A stretch of DNA of 64,000 nt from Acestrorhynchus altus (GCA_034509495.1 CM067525.1:606592-670591); one strand, 5' to 3'. Positions 33,220-44,454 are shown, counted from the stretch's first letter. Translations and numbers: made by a program. Notes: generated by a model not told the origin, from the sequence alone.

Positions 33220-33725
33220 AACTCGTCCCCAACTCATACTCAACTCAACTCATACTCAACTCAACTCTTAACCAACTCAACTCATACTCAACTCAACTCT
33301 TAACCAACTCAACTCATACTCAACTCAACTCATACTCAACTCTTAACCAACTCATACTCAACTCATACTCAACTCATCCCCAACTCATACTCAACTCATC
33401 CCCAACTCATACTCAACTCAACTCATACTCAACTCAACTCTTAACCAACTCATACTCAACTCATACTCAACTCAACTCATACTCAACTCAACTCTTAACC
33501 AACTCAACTCATATTCAACTCAACTCATACTCAACTCTTAACCAACTCATACTCAACTCATACTCAACTCATCCCCAACTCATACTCAACTCAACTCATA
33601 CTCAACTCAACTCTTAACCAACTCATACTCAACTCATACTCAACTCATCCCCAACTCATACTCAACTCAACTCATACTCAACAACTCATCCCCAACTCAT
33701 CCCATCTTTCTAACTCATCCCCAGC
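33220..33725. repeat. ACTCATACTCAACTCA tandem array
   Basis: Roughly 500 bases built from the words 'actcatactcaactca', 'actcttaaccaactca' and 'actcatccccaactca' in mixed order. A block of about 140-150 bases seems to recur, giving a higher-order pattern. Confidence 0.95.
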
Positions 33726-33789
33726 TCACAGGCTATGTGTGTGCATTTGCACATCTGTGTCAGTGACGGGTTCAACTTAAAGCAGCATT

Positions 33790-33836
33790 CATTAGAAGGA
33801 GTGTCCACAAACATCTGAGCATATAGTGTAGAATCC
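33790..33836 (-). mobile_element. Terminal piece of the Tc1-like MITE family
   Basis: 'gtgtccacaaacatctgagc' followed by 'atatagtgta' is the reverse complement of the element start seen at 41,663 ('tacactatatgtccaaatg'). Confidence 0.6.
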
Positions 33837-33839
33837 TCC

Positions 33840-34270
33840 TCATGTCTTCCACAGGACCTCCACACCACTGCCTTAGCAGGAACGCAGTATGGCTTTGACC
33901 CCTTAAGCAGCCTCTGCAGAGGCTGAACCCAACCCCGACTGACCTCCCCGCTGGACCGGTGCCCTTTTTTCATTTGTAGTCGCCTCTTTTTTCGGGAGGA
34001 AGTCGTTAAATAAATAATAAAAATTTACACACTGGCTAAACCTCTCCTCTTCATCTGAGGAAGCTGTAAAACAAGCCCTGGCTGGACATGAGAGGAGCGG
34101 CTGGCCGCTGGGTTTGTGGGCTGCGCAAAGGCTAAGAAGGGTAAACGGGATCGTTTGATATGATCCTGAGAGGACTCGCCAAGCCTGGACGGTCATTTGG
34201 CTGGGAGCGTGTTTTTGACTGAAATTTATCTTATGCGTAATCTCCTCTACTTCAAGGCCTGTTCGCTCAG
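33840..34270. other. Unassigned non-coding sequence
   Basis: No recognised gene or repeat. Confidence 0.4.
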
Positions 34271-34272
34271 AG

Positions 34273-34273
<1 letters not shown>

Positions 34274-34337
<64 letters not shown>

Positions 34338-34351
34338 TGTGTGTGTGTGTA
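34274..34351. repeat. (TG)n microsatellite
   Basis: TG run with one TATG interruption. Confidence 0.97.
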
Positions 34352-34354
34352 TAG

Positions 34355-34838
34355 CAATCTAACCTTCATCTCTATTCAGGCCGGTCTTCTAGATGTATCT
34401 GCTGCTGTTCTGCGTTTTTCTCTTTATTTCATTCTTTCTGTCTTTTCTCGCTCTGTTTTCTTTCACTTTCTTTCTCTTACTCTCTCTCTTTCTCTACGTC
34501 CAAACCAGTCTCTTAGAGGAGACGTAAATACATGCAATTCTATGATCAAGTCAATACGTGTGCATGTGTAGATATATGTGTTCAGGAGGAATTCGTACAT
34601 ATACCCTGTTTACTTGTGTTTGTTTAAATGTCAGTCTTACCTGGACCAATATGGCGGACATGCCTGGACCACTATAATGGACATGCCTGGACCACTATGA
34701 TCCCTCTCTCTACCTTTATCCATCCTTTCTATAGCTTTCTAACCCCCCTCTCTCCTTCCATCTCTCTCTCTCTCTCTCTGTGGATTTTGGTCACACAGTG
34801 AGTTGCAGTGATTTTATCCCATGGAAACAAATGTGTTG
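34355..34838. other. Pyrimidine-rich unassigned sequence
   Basis: Mostly TC-rich sequence and a near-duplicate 'gacatgcctggaccactat' at about 34,657 and 34,680. No gene recognised. Confidence 0.45.
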
Positions 34839-34839
34839 A

Positions 34840-34856
34840 AACTCTCTCTCTCTCCT

Positions 34857-34887
<31 letters not shown>

Positions 34888-35036
34888 ATCTGTTTTATGT
34901 TCCTGTCACATACAAGCCCCCAGGGGTCCATCATTGTCACCTTACAGGTGCAACTGCACTGATGCCCGAAGCCCCAGAGACTTCTGGAACTATGGGTATG
35001 CAATGCAAAGAGACAAAAGAGAGAAAGAGCAAGAGT

Positions 35037-35092
<56 letters not shown>
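34840..35092. repeat. Inverted pair of CT and GA arrays
   Basis: CT runs at 34,842-34,890 are followed by a GA run at 35,034-35,092. The spacer of about 145 bases separates two complementary tracts of about 50 bases. Confidence 0.95.
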
Positions 35093-35094
<2 letters not shown>

Positions 35095-35343
35095 ACTGCA
35101 CCAAATCGTATATATCAGAAATAGGCCTAACAGCTGTGAGAGTCTGATTGCACTCAACCACAACCTTAACTGAAGGTTCTAATGTTGGTTCTAGATCACA
35201 AACTCCAGTCAGACGAATCTCAGCAGTACTGAGCTCCCTCAACCCAGAGAACTACTGCTTAAACCCACACGGTGACCTTGGGTTCAAATGTGGCTATTTC
35301 AGAGCAGCCCATTCTACTGGAGATGTTGTGGGGAATGTACTCT

Positions 35344-35344
<1 letters not shown>

Positions 35345-35418
<74 letters not shown>

Positions 35419-35598
35419 TGTGTGTGTATGCAGCATCTTAATGGAGCTAAACTCTGTAAACGTAAAAGTGTGCCTGTACACGGTTCCTGCACGTTGTTTT
35501 GCCAGTAGAACCATTCGTTCCACAGTCCGAACCTGATCCCACCATTTCAACATAAGAGACACAAAGGCAAACGAATGCTCCTTTCTGTCTCACACACA

Positions 35599-35669
<71 letters not shown>
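35345..35669. repeat. Inverted pair of TG and CA microsatellites
   Basis: A TG run at 35,345-35,428 and a CA run at 35,605-35,669 can form arms of more than 60 bases with a loop of about 175 bases. Confidence 0.97.
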
Positions 35670-35671
<2 letters not shown>

Positions 35672-35674
35672 ATA

Positions 35675-37090
35675 CACTTTGCAGTTTGCAGCAGGTGCTG
35701 GTGCTGGCGCCTCCACCCTGCTCTAATCGTTTCCCTGGCTTGGGTAAGAAATTAATTTTGCTAATTAAACAGAATGTATGTGGAAGGCGCCACGAACAAA
35801 TGGCTGCGGCGTGCGCCAGAGCAGCTGAGCTGACGACGTTCGCGCCCAGCGTTCCAGGCGATTCTGCGCATCCATCAGTGCGCAAACACGCTCGGCCTGC
35901 AACCATGTGGCTGCGTTTGGAACCCGTGTCAGTATGCAGGACTGGAATTTTCAACTCCCTCTGAAGAGTTTACCATCAAATACACTGCGACATACTCCTG
36001 CTGCCCACTTTTGAACAGATGAAACAAGCATAGAGACCTCCTCCATGGACCAAAAGAACCCCCTTGACCCCCCCATCATACAAGAGACACAGCAGAAACC
36101 AGAGCAGGGTAGTTCAGGTCCAGCAAGTCAACATCTGCACCAGGATTTCGTTCTGACAGCTCTTCTGCGGCTCAGCCTGAAATACCCCCATAACCGTTTA
36201 ACTGAACAGTACTGGTTTTCCTCCTGAGGTTCGGGAGCTAATTCATTTAAGAAGAGCTTCTGATTCCAGTCCCTCTTCATCCCTCTTCAGATAAAAGCCT
36301 CCCTGTTTAATTTGATGTCGGTTTAAGAATGAGACTGAAGCTTGATTTCTTCACAATGTGGTTAAACTGAAAACTGACAAGAGCCTTTTCCACCGTTTCC
36401 AAAAACTCCACAAAACAGCCTCCAACTCGGTGCACCACGGAATCAAATAACGTGGAAAACCAACCCGTTAAAAAATAAATCACTTTATTCCACCACTTCT
36501 GAGGAGATAACGTTGTGGCTGAGGTTATGGTTGGAGTGTGAGAAAAACAGGCCTATTCCTGCTTTGGAAACGTGTTGTCTCAGTGTGTGGGAGAGCGACG
36601 TCGTGAGGGAGAATGGATTTCACGCTTACTCCAGCTAAACAGAGACCAGATTGAGGTTTTCATCTTATTGTAGAGGAGGTCAGGATGCGTGTGTGGGAAG
36701 CTGACTCTGGATCAGCTAATAAGAAGATCTGGTAACTGGATGTGTGTATGGTGTGTGTCCTTGCACGTTTCCCCTTCACGTTGCTCCATGGCCTTGAGCA
36801 GCAGCTGCTCGGAGGAGAGCAGATTGTAAACTTCATTATCGCTGACCTAAGACCAGTAGCAACACCCAACCTGAAGTGATATGACCAAAGGCATTCGGTT
36901 CCTCAGAGAACCCATCAGTGCTGACCTGGGATCAGCTCCCAAAGTCACTTTCAGCAGGGTCCCCTGCAGTCGTTTCGGTCCTTCGTGAGGGGATTGTCCA
37001 GGAGGGTTCCGTTTTCACATTGCGGTCCCCTGGCAGTCACTTTTTGTTCCTTCAAAAAGGGGGATTTGCAGGTATTAGGTATCATGCCTC
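35675..37090. other. Unassigned non-coding sequence
   Basis: Balanced sequence. The segment 35,690-35,940 has some CpG ('cgccagagcagctgagctg', 'acgttcgcgcccagcgttcc') but no supported exon. Confidence 0.4.
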
Positions 37091-37094
37091 TTCT

Positions 37095-37400
37095 ATGTTG
37101 CTCTAGGGGCTGGTTACTAGGGTGTTTCTAGGGTGGTTGCCAAGGTGTTGAAAAGGGATTGCTATGGTGCTTATATGGTATATGCGTTGGTTGCAATGAT
37201 ATTTCTAATTGGTTGCTAATATGTAACTATTCTAATGAATTGGTTGCTGAGATGTTGTTGGGAGGTTTCTAAAGTGCTAATATGTGGTCAGGAGTTCTTA
37301 TATTTTAGATGCTAAGGTTTCACTAGGTGGTTGCTATGGTACTGTGGAAATAGGTTGGTTGCTAGAATGTTGGTAAACTTGTTAGGCTGGGTTCTAAGGT
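37095..37400. repeat. Degenerate GGTTGCTA repeat array
   Basis: 'ggttgccaaggtgttg', 'ggttgctatggtactg' and 'ggttgctagaatgttgg' recur at about 20-50 base spacing. This kind of array is common in fish intergenic DNA. Confidence 0.8.
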
Positions 37401-37404
37401 GTTG

Positions 37405-37940
37405 CCCCAAACAATTTTGAATAAGACCTGACCCTCACATCACCCTTGTTTTTGTCTTCATGGTGTGAAGTCGTTAGGCTCATGTGTTGCCTCAGAGTTG
37501 TGCAACACACTTACAAAAATGACGGCATGAGAGACTTCAGACGCTGCAGCTCTGAAAACACTCCGGCTCGTCTGTCTCATTAAAACCGACGGCGAGCCTC
37601 TGCTTTATTAAATCAAGCTTCTCTGGAGGGAGACTGACTCCCCCTTCCTTCAGGCAGTGGTTCTGGTGTTGTGAGGACTCGCCCCAGACTGAATTAGTAA
37701 AATAAGAGAATAACACTCTTCCTCCCCGGCGGGCCACGCACTCACGCCCATGAGCTTTGGAAGGGAGCTGGAGCTCACTATCCTAACTTGATGAAGTTAA
37801 TTGAGGAGCTTGGTTTGATGGAGGAAGGTGAGACGAGAAACGTCAGAGCAGCAGTCCTGTGTGGATGAAGGAGTGTTCTTTAATACGCATCTGTTACAGA
37901 ACACAGATACCGTGGGTCAACACCTGCACTAATAGAATCA
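37405..37940. other. Unassigned non-coding sequence
   Basis: Non-repeat spacer between two GGTTGCTA arrays. Nothing recognised. Confidence 0.4.
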
Positions 37941-37944
37941 TCAG

Positions 37945-38140
37945 TTACTAGGTGGTTGCTAAGGTGCTTCTATGGTATAGGTGCTGGTTGCTAAGGTGCT
38001 TTGGTATAGGTGTTGGTTGCTAGGGTGTTTCATGCTAATTCATGTTAATAAATTTCTAAGGTGTTAAGTGGTGGTCACTAAGGAGTTGCAAGCTGGTTGT
38101 AATGGTGATGGGGTAATGGTTGGTTGCTAAGGTGTTGCTA
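37945..38140. repeat. Degenerate GGTTGCTA repeat array
   Basis: 'aggtggttgctaaggtgctt', 'ctggttgctaaggtgctttg' and 'ggttggttgctaaggtgttg' repeat here, as at 37,095-37,400. Confidence 0.8.
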
Positions 38141-38144
38141 TGTT

Positions 38145-38830
38145 GTCTGAAAACAGCAGACGGTGTCTGGGAGAGCTGCCCATTCGTCCATCCCTTCTGA
38201 ACGTTCCACTGTTCATCCCTAAAGCGGGAAGCGTACGATCCTTCACAAGCGTTGGATTGGTTCAAATAGCACAAATCATCAAACAGATTTGGAAAACGTT
38301 TGATCTTCGGTGGAAAGTTTACGGACACATTTTAATGAATGTGTGTCACCATTGTGTGTGTGACGATGGACGAATCAAAGCTGAAACAGAATTCATATCT
38401 TGAAAATTCCAGCATATAAAACGGGATGAATAATAACAATAAAGAGAAGAATACTGTGATCTTCAGCTTCAGGCAGCTTCACCTAAACACCCTGCTCTGC
38501 TGGAATTCTCAGGGACAGGAACCAGTGTTCCACACTGATCCATTACAGAACACAGCTCTGCTGATGACAATCCTACAGTCATAACAATTCCCCAGCTTTG
38601 TGTAGCCGGGAATACTGCAGGCCGAGAATAGAACGTTCAGAAAAGAAAGAAGGCCAATGAGATGGCTCCATATGGAAGCGGTCAGGCCGGCGTTAACGAA
38701 TCACAGCACTCGGTCTCTGAAGGTTTCGAATTAACCTGAGCGGTTATAAATCGGCCTCATTAGGAGATGAAAACCGCGCTGCAGCCAATGGAAGCAGAGC
38801 TAAATCATCGGGCAAAGTGTGTGGGGAGAA
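38145..38830. other. Unassigned non-coding sequence
   Basis: Nothing recognised between the GGTTGCTA array and the CA tract. Confidence 0.4.
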
Positions 38831-38833
38831 TGT

Positions 38834-38835
<2 letters not shown>

Positions 38836-38871
<36 letters not shown>
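38836..38871. repeat. (CA)n microsatellite
   Basis: Pure CA run. Confidence 0.95.
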
Positions 38872-38873
<2 letters not shown>

Positions 38874-38874
38874 C

Positions 38875-39565
38875 CAGAAGACACGGAGGGGACAGAGAAT
38901 TCATCTTAAGCTCCCAGAGGATCTGGCAACCCTCTTCGACATGTCACACAGGCCTAGAAGCTGAGCAGGAGAGACTATGTGCAGCGTGCAGCGCAGAAAA
39001 ATCACAGTATCGGCACAGCAGCGCTTCAGTTCACAAACACCTCCACACGTCACTATCAACTCTATTAATTGAATTACTAAAAGAAAAAAAACAATAACCT
39101 TTCTATACTCATGAAAATAAAAGGCTGAATGGGTTCCAACCGTCTCCATCAGGCTGCTTCCCATCTAATCACCACTGATTGATCAGGTGCGTGAACTGTA
39201 ATCGAGGTCAATGGAAAAATCACAACAGCCTTAACAGATCCAAACACTGTCAGGCACTGTGGGCAATTTTCTCGGGTCACGGTTGTTTCTGCAAGCTGTT
39301 CGCTGGACTTTGGTCGCAGTGTGACACTTCCTGACCTCATTCACACACACACACACATGGCAAAGGTAGGCCCCTCAGATAAGCCCCCCACCTCAATGCT
39401 CATCGATCAGTGTGACCCCCTAATTCAATTTGAAAGCAGATAGGGTCAAAGGGTCAGTCTGACTGATCAATCCAAACATGAAGAAAATCAGAGGCCCGGA
39501 AAAAAATGAAGCAAGATCCGGCACATCCGGAGCACATTCCCACTCCAATACTGAGTTTATTTATA
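38875..39565. other. Unassigned non-coding sequence
   Basis: A short CA run lies at 39,342-39,357. Otherwise nothing recognised. Confidence 0.4.
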
Positions 39566-39570
39566 ACTAG

Positions 39571-39571
<1 letters not shown>

Positions 39572-39616
<45 letters not shown>
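39572..39616. repeat. (CA)n microsatellite
   Basis: Pure CA run. Confidence 0.95.
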
Positions 39617-39620
<4 letters not shown>

Positions 39621-39784
39621 GTAGAGTATTGATTATGAAGACACTTTCCAATCATCTTTCTAAAAGAAACAGCAGAACACAGGAACGGCTGTATTGATCA
39701 TCAGCACTGACGTTTCATTGGTCGCTGAAAAGACTGTCGATTGCTGAGCCCGTATCAACCAACTGCAATGGTGTCGTATCAGAC

Positions 39785-40150
39785 TGTCACTCAGAATGGG
39801 AGCGAATCATCTTCACGGTGTGGAGGCACCGTGGTCAGCACCAAGATCAACAGTTTGTTGCTGCGTGTCACGCGTCCAGAAGGTCTGGTGTGATGGTGTG
39901 GGTGCAGTTTCATACGATGTCAGATGTCAGATCAGCTTTGATCTTCATTACAGACACTTTATCAGACCAGCGTTACGTTAATGAGGTTCTGCAACCAGTG
40001 GTTCTACCTTTTCTGAACACACTCCGGTGCTCTATTCCAACAGGACGACGCTCGTCCACACACTGCTGCCATCTCAAGATCTCGTCTTGAAGACAGATAC
40101 TACGCCGTGGTCGGTCTCATCTCCAGACCTGTCCCTGATTGAAAATGCAT
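39785..40150 (+). pseudogene. Tc1-type transposase pseudogene
   Basis: Frame-shifted pieces of a Tc1-type DDE transposase are visible: 'WERIIF' near 39,799, 'SGVMVW' near 39,883, 'DQRYVNEVLQPVVLPFLN' near 39,963-40,017, and the nucleotide stretch 'acaggacgacgctcgtccac' at the QDNARPH-like block. Then 'cagacctgtccctgattgaa' marks the DLSxIE block with the last catalytic glutamate region. The order is correct for the family, but residues between IIF and the next block are deleted and several frames are used. Confidence 0.85.
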
Positions 40151-40154
40151 CATT

Positions 40155-40330
40155 AGAGAAAACCTGTCTTATTTAAACTCAGACTCAGGTTTGGTTTGCC
40201 CCTGATCCAAAGAGCTCTCTGAGGCTTTCAGAAAGAAGTATGTAGATCTGGGGTCACCAGGCCTGATCCTACAGATTTACCTTCTTTCCACCCCACCTGA
40301 TCCAACTAATTACTGCCTTCAGAAGTTCTT
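40155..40330. other. Unassigned non-coding sequence
   Basis: 'cctgatccaactaattactg' near 40,300 may belong to another dispersed repeat. Not identified. Confidence 0.35.
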
Positions 40331-40334
40331 CATT

Positions 40335-40790
40335 GGCTAAATGGGGTGTGTCAGATTTGGAATGAAGCCGAAACCTACAGGAAGGTAGCTGTCTAGGAGC
40401 AGAGCTGATGACCACTAATGTAGGAAGACAACGACAAATGGATTTAAAAGATCTCAGACCAATTAGAAACCAGCCGTTCCTCTGTCCGGACCATCATTCA
40501 CAAGTGGAGAACATTTAGAACAACTGCCCAAATGACCAGATCAGACCATTCAAGCAAGTTCAGCCCAAGAGCAGAATCACAAGATGAGTAAGAGCATCTG
40601 TACAAAGACTGAAACATCACAGAGCTGAAAGAATTCCACATGGAGGAGTGGGAACGTCGTTCTTCCAGTCGATGTCAGAGACGGTAGACGGTTCTAGAAA
40701 CATCTCACTGACATTATTTCAGACAAAGGAGGAGATACACCTGTTAGGACAGAGGGGTCTGAACTTTATCCTCACAATAAATGACATTTC
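40335..40790 (+). pseudogene. Second Tc1-like element, internally deleted
   Basis: The 5' transposase part is recognisable at the nucleotide level ('aattagaaaccagccgttcc', 'cacaagtggagaacatttag', 'agttcagcccaagagcagaa'). It encodes the DNA-binding region that follows the first helix-turn-helix. It then jumps to the C-terminal end ('ccacatggaggagtgggaac', 'ccagtcgatgtcagagacgg'). The whole catalytic core is absent. Confidence 0.8.
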
Positions 40791-40804
40791 TGTTAATGAT
40801 GTTT

Positions 40805-40905
40805 AAAGACGGTTCTTCAGTCGTGCACGTTTAGTTATATCACCTCCATCTCTCAGTGTAGATACGGTGAAGATCATATATCTACATGTTGAAATATGGT
40901 ATATA
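40805..40905. repeat. Dispersed segment shared with mpdz intron 1
   Basis: 'gtttagttatatcacctcca' and 'cagtgtagatacggtgaaga' match 59,345-59,430 with few changes. It is probably a transposon end, as it follows a Tc1-like copy directly. Confidence 0.7.
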
Positions 40906-40909
40906 AAAT

Positions 40910-41314
40910 ACGGTAGTGTATATTAAAAATACAGCAGTAAATCAATACCACATGGCCACAAGGCTGCATTATTTTGATGAATCAAAACCACCCTCCAAAA
41001 CTCTCATATATGGAAATGTGATTGGTCAGGCTGCTCGCAGCATTGGATAAACACTGTGATTGGATACACAGCTTTAATATCGCAGTCCTCTGTGACATCA
41101 CTACTGCCAAAGTCAATACCAGAGCAGTGGCCATTAGCAAACCGTATACCACTCAGCCTTAACAAGCCCCGTTCTGATGACGTCCCACCCAAATGACCGC
41201 GTTCAGGCTCACGGATGAGATACTGTGGTCATTTCTGAGAGGCATTAACAGCTCACACTCCAACAGTTATCCACTCAATGCAGAAGGGCTGAGGTCAACA
41301 GCTCTCTATGTAAT

Positions 41315-41362
<48 letters not shown>

Positions 41363-41569
41363 GGGAGAGACACACACTGCGAAAGATTATACCCATTGTA
41401 CGGGAAACGATATTGAGTGAAAAAAGCAAAGTGGACAAGTCATGCTGGAAACAAAACACACCCTGACAACCAATTAGAGAGAAAGAATGTTGCTCTATCC
41501 TCTCTCGCCCCCGAGCTGGCGAGAACGTCATGGTTTAGCCTGACAGACACAGAACCGGTGTATGTATAT

Positions 41570-41617
<48 letters not shown>

Positions 41618-41655
41618 TAAAGATGCACCACAAATACTTCCTCTGTCATCCAGTA
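40910..41655. other. Unassigned sequence with two CA microsatellites
   Basis: CA runs at 41,317-41,361 and 41,571-41,614. The rest is not recognised. Confidence 0.6.
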
Positions 41656-41662
41656 TCAACAT

Positions 41663-42060
41663 ACACTATATGTCCAAATGTTTGCGGACACCCTTTCTAA
41701 CGCAGCTTGTCTCGTCCCTGTAGAGAAGTACTGCCATTAGAATAGGACTCTTTGCATCAGATAAACAAACATGACTGTATTGTCTCCATGTCTAATAGCA
41801 GGTGTGGACTAGAGGGTATAAAGCCCCCCAGCATCGAGCTGTGGAGCAGTGGAACCGTGTTCTCTGGAATGGCATGGAAGTGTGATGGTTTGGAGCTGCT
41901 CTGCTGCAGCAGGGAGTGGAGATCTCTCCATCATAGAAACCACTATGAGATCTTTATCGTATCAGAGGGGGTTTGAGGAGAACGTAAGAGCGTCTGTACA
42001 AAGACTGACGCTGAAACCTCACAGAGCTGACATCTCTCAGAAGCAGTTAAAGCCTAGTGC
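41663..42060 (+). pseudogene. Tc1-like element, deleted copy ('ATATGTCCAAATGTTTG' family)
   Basis: Starts with 'tacactatatgtccaaatg', has a 'gagggtataaa' TATA word near 41,813-41,823, then jumps into a decayed transposase core with 'gtgatggtttggagctgctc' (VMVWSC-like) and 'ggagaacgtaagagcgtctg' with 'acaaagactgacgctgaaac'. The relatives at 20,741 and 48,540 keep only the ends. Confidence 0.75.
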
Positions 42061-42064
42061 TGGA

Positions 42065-42835
42065 CTACATTTTCCTTTCCATAGAGGATCTCCATTCAGA
42101 ACGCCGTGTAGTCCAGGACTCGGCATATTATGGAAGCTATGAACCCCAGTATGACCCAACAAGAGCAGTTTACTCTCTCTATTCTGAGTCCCCGCACATG
42201 TTGCGAGTGAAAGTACTCTCTCATTTTCACTTTCAAAGCACCCCCGCTTCTTCCATCACCCTTTTGGTGATGCTCCAGCATTTCATCAGTTAGAGCCCCC
42301 GAATCTTATCTCAGGCTTTGCTTCTTTTGAACTCGAAGGAGAAAAGGAGAACCCTGTTCCTCATGGTTCAGCTTTCTTTGGCATCTATGGGAGGAATGAG
42401 TCTATGAGAAGCAATGAATGAATGAATAAATGAATATCTGATGGCCTCTCTCACTGCCTATCTCTCTCGCTCTGGGGTAAAAACGTGGTTGCTGCGTTTC
42501 AGACACGCTGTCTTGCATTTAAAAACAACAGCAACAACGCAGGTGCGGCTATTTCACCTTGAGATGTCTCCGGGGAAGGGCCAGCTATGGTAATGATTCA
42601 TTTTCCTCCCTCTCAGTGACACTAAATGTGCCCCGAATCCCAATAACATGAGGTTGGGTTGTACACACTTTAGTGAAAAACGATCCCAGGTGGCAATAAG
42701 AGATCTTGTCTGCCCACCTCTGGACACAGGAGGCACAGGATGATAAGAGAAGGCTTCTTCTTCACATGGCCATTTGGACCAAGATTCCTCCACACTGCGT
42801 CACTTACCCACTTCCATCTGGCTGAAGCGCACGTG
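42065..42835. other. Unassigned non-coding sequence
   Basis: Balanced, repeat-poor sequence with 'atgaatgaataaatgaata' near 42,416-42,434. No recognised gene. Confidence 0.4.
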
Positions 42836-42839
42836 AACG

Positions 42840-43010
42840 CAACTCATCAGCATTTCCAACGGCCTCAATATCCAAATCCAATCGGTTCAATTAGGTGTTA
42901 ATAGGATTCCTTATTACTAAAATGAATTAGAGTGAAATTAATAATTTAGGGACAGCAGTCTGCCTCATTCACAGAGCCGCTAACTAATCAATTAGGTTAA
43001 TAAAGAGAGC
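42840..43010. promoter_or_regulatory. Possible conserved AT-rich element
   Basis: Dense homeodomain-type words ('gttcaattaggtgttaatag', 'gaattagagtgaaattaata', 'taactaatcaattaggttaa') in repeat-free sequence about 0.6 kb from the CpG island. Judged by eye only. Confidence 0.25.
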
Positions 43011-43014
43011 CATT

Positions 43015-43630
43015 GCAATGTCCTACGTCCACCCACTGCACATCCTCCGATGCATTATGCATGTGCTATTTTGGAAAGCCAATGCCTTATTTCCTAGATC
43101 CTCGGGAAAAGGTGGAACAGACGAACATTGCGATGCAACATCGCAGTCAGAAGAAAAAAGTGGACAAGCCAAACAGTGCTCGATTCGAAACCCACACACA
43201 AACACAAACACACACAGATTCAGCGGCGGTACTCACACACACACACGCCTCAGAGGCTTTCGCCTTAGAAAAAAACAGAGAAGAATTGATTCCCTGTTTC
43301 TGGCCACTGGACTGGACCGTCCAGCTGCGCCCGGAGCAGAAGAAGAGGCACGGGAGAATCCAAATAAGCGGCTGCTTGATTTCGGAGACTGCGATTAATC
43401 GACCCAAACTAAAGAATTGTTGAATGATCGATGAATGATAGATTATCAGGTGGCAGAGCTTTATTGCCAAGCGGAAACGATCAACTCAGTAATCCTCATA
43501 TGTCCACAATAACCGCGGACCCCCGATTAATCGACTGATCCTGGCCGGGGTTCACTGTTTTAACTGGTGACTCATCCGGTGACCACTCCAGCCAGGATGC
43601 CGCGATTAATCGGCCTGTGTCTGAGACCCG
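43015..43630. other. Unassigned sequence next to the CpG island
   Basis: 'cgattaatcgactgatcctg' and 'gcgattaatcggcctgtgtc' near 43,525 and 43,604 share a CGATTAATCG palindrome, which also appears as 'gcgattaatcgacccaaact' near 43,392. Three copies within about 215 bases is unusual. No exon is supported. Confidence 0.4.
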
Positions 43631-43639
43631 GTCACTGCA

Positions 43640-43673
43640 CGGGTGAACCCGAGAGGGGCAGCACGTCCCCCCC

Positions 43674-43713
<40 letters not shown>

Positions 43714-44260
43714 GCTGCCCGCACGCGAGCGCACCGCCGAGCGGTCGGACGTAGTTGCGTGAATAATCGATCGGACACGGACACCGGGCTGGACCTACCG
43801 ACTGGTGGGGAGGCTGCGCGCCGCCGGCGATCCTGCGGGCTTTGGGAGCCGTGCGCTCGCCCCCGCGCGCAGAAGGGCCGGCCGGGGGGCCGCTGGACCC
43901 GCTGGACACGGTGGACCCTCTGGACACGGTGGACACGGTGGGTATGTGTGTTATATATCCCGCGCGCGCTCCTCCGTCTCCTACGCGTTTGTGCGCGCGT
44001 CCCGGAGCAGATCCGCATCTCGTGCCATCACTCCCTCCTCCTCTGCTCCTCCTGCGCTCCTCCTGCGCTCCCGTCCCTTCCTCCGCCCCCTCCCGCAGTC
44101 CGGCCGCAGGCAGGTCAGCGCTGTGCCGCGCGCGCACCACCAGACGCAGGAATGCCGGAGCGGCGCAGCGCAGCGCGGAGGAGCGCACACAGGGTTGCCA
44201 GATGCTGCCTCCGGAGAGCTGCGCGGGGACGCTGCCAGACGTCGCTGCAACGTCGCTGCA
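43640..44260. promoter_or_regulatory. Isolated CpG island, candidate promoter
   Basis: About 600 bases of very high G+C with abundant CpG ('ggctgcgcgccgccggcgat', 'cccgcgcgcgctcctccgtc', 'gtgccgcgcgcgcaccacca'), while CpG is sparse elsewhere in the window. A CA run sits at 43,675-43,711. A TATA-like 'gttatatatcc' is at about 43,950-43,960, just 5' of a GC-rich block, and a possible splice donor 'gcaggcaggtcagcg' is at about 44,105-44,119. Long overlapping frames on both strands (up to 271 residues) are expected in GC-rich DNA and encode nothing I recognise. Either orientation is possible. It could be an upstream alternative first exon of mpdz, a non-coding RNA promoter, or the first exon of an unrecognised gene. 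Confidence 0.6.
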
Positions 44261-44450
44261 ACGTCGAGCTGAGAGGAGGAGAAAGAGAAAACAGCTCTGG
44301 TGTGGCTCTCAGGAGGAGGATGCATCAATGCTGCAGTGTGAGACTGACTATCACATCCACAACAACGTTGAAGCGACGTTGAAACCACCAAAAAAAAGAG
44401 GTTGAGTCGATGTTGACCCACAGGAGGAGTTAAAACGATGCAACCCAGCT
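44200..44450. repeat. ACGTTG/CAACGT-rich repeat at the island edge
   Basis: 'gacgtcgctgcaacgtcgct' is a tandem of 'acgtcgctgca', and 'caacgttgaagcgacgttga' follows at about 44,362. ACGTTG-rich palindromic DNA-transposon repeats are common in fish. The exact family is uncertain. Confidence 0.5.
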
Positions 44451-44454
44451 GTGG

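Noticed and set aside
43496..44405. Several overlapping frames of 128-271 residues in the CpG island
   Set aside because: GC-rich sequence lacks stop codons in many frames at once. Sequences are low-complexity Arg/Pro/Ala/Ser and match nothing I know. A promoter is the simpler reading.
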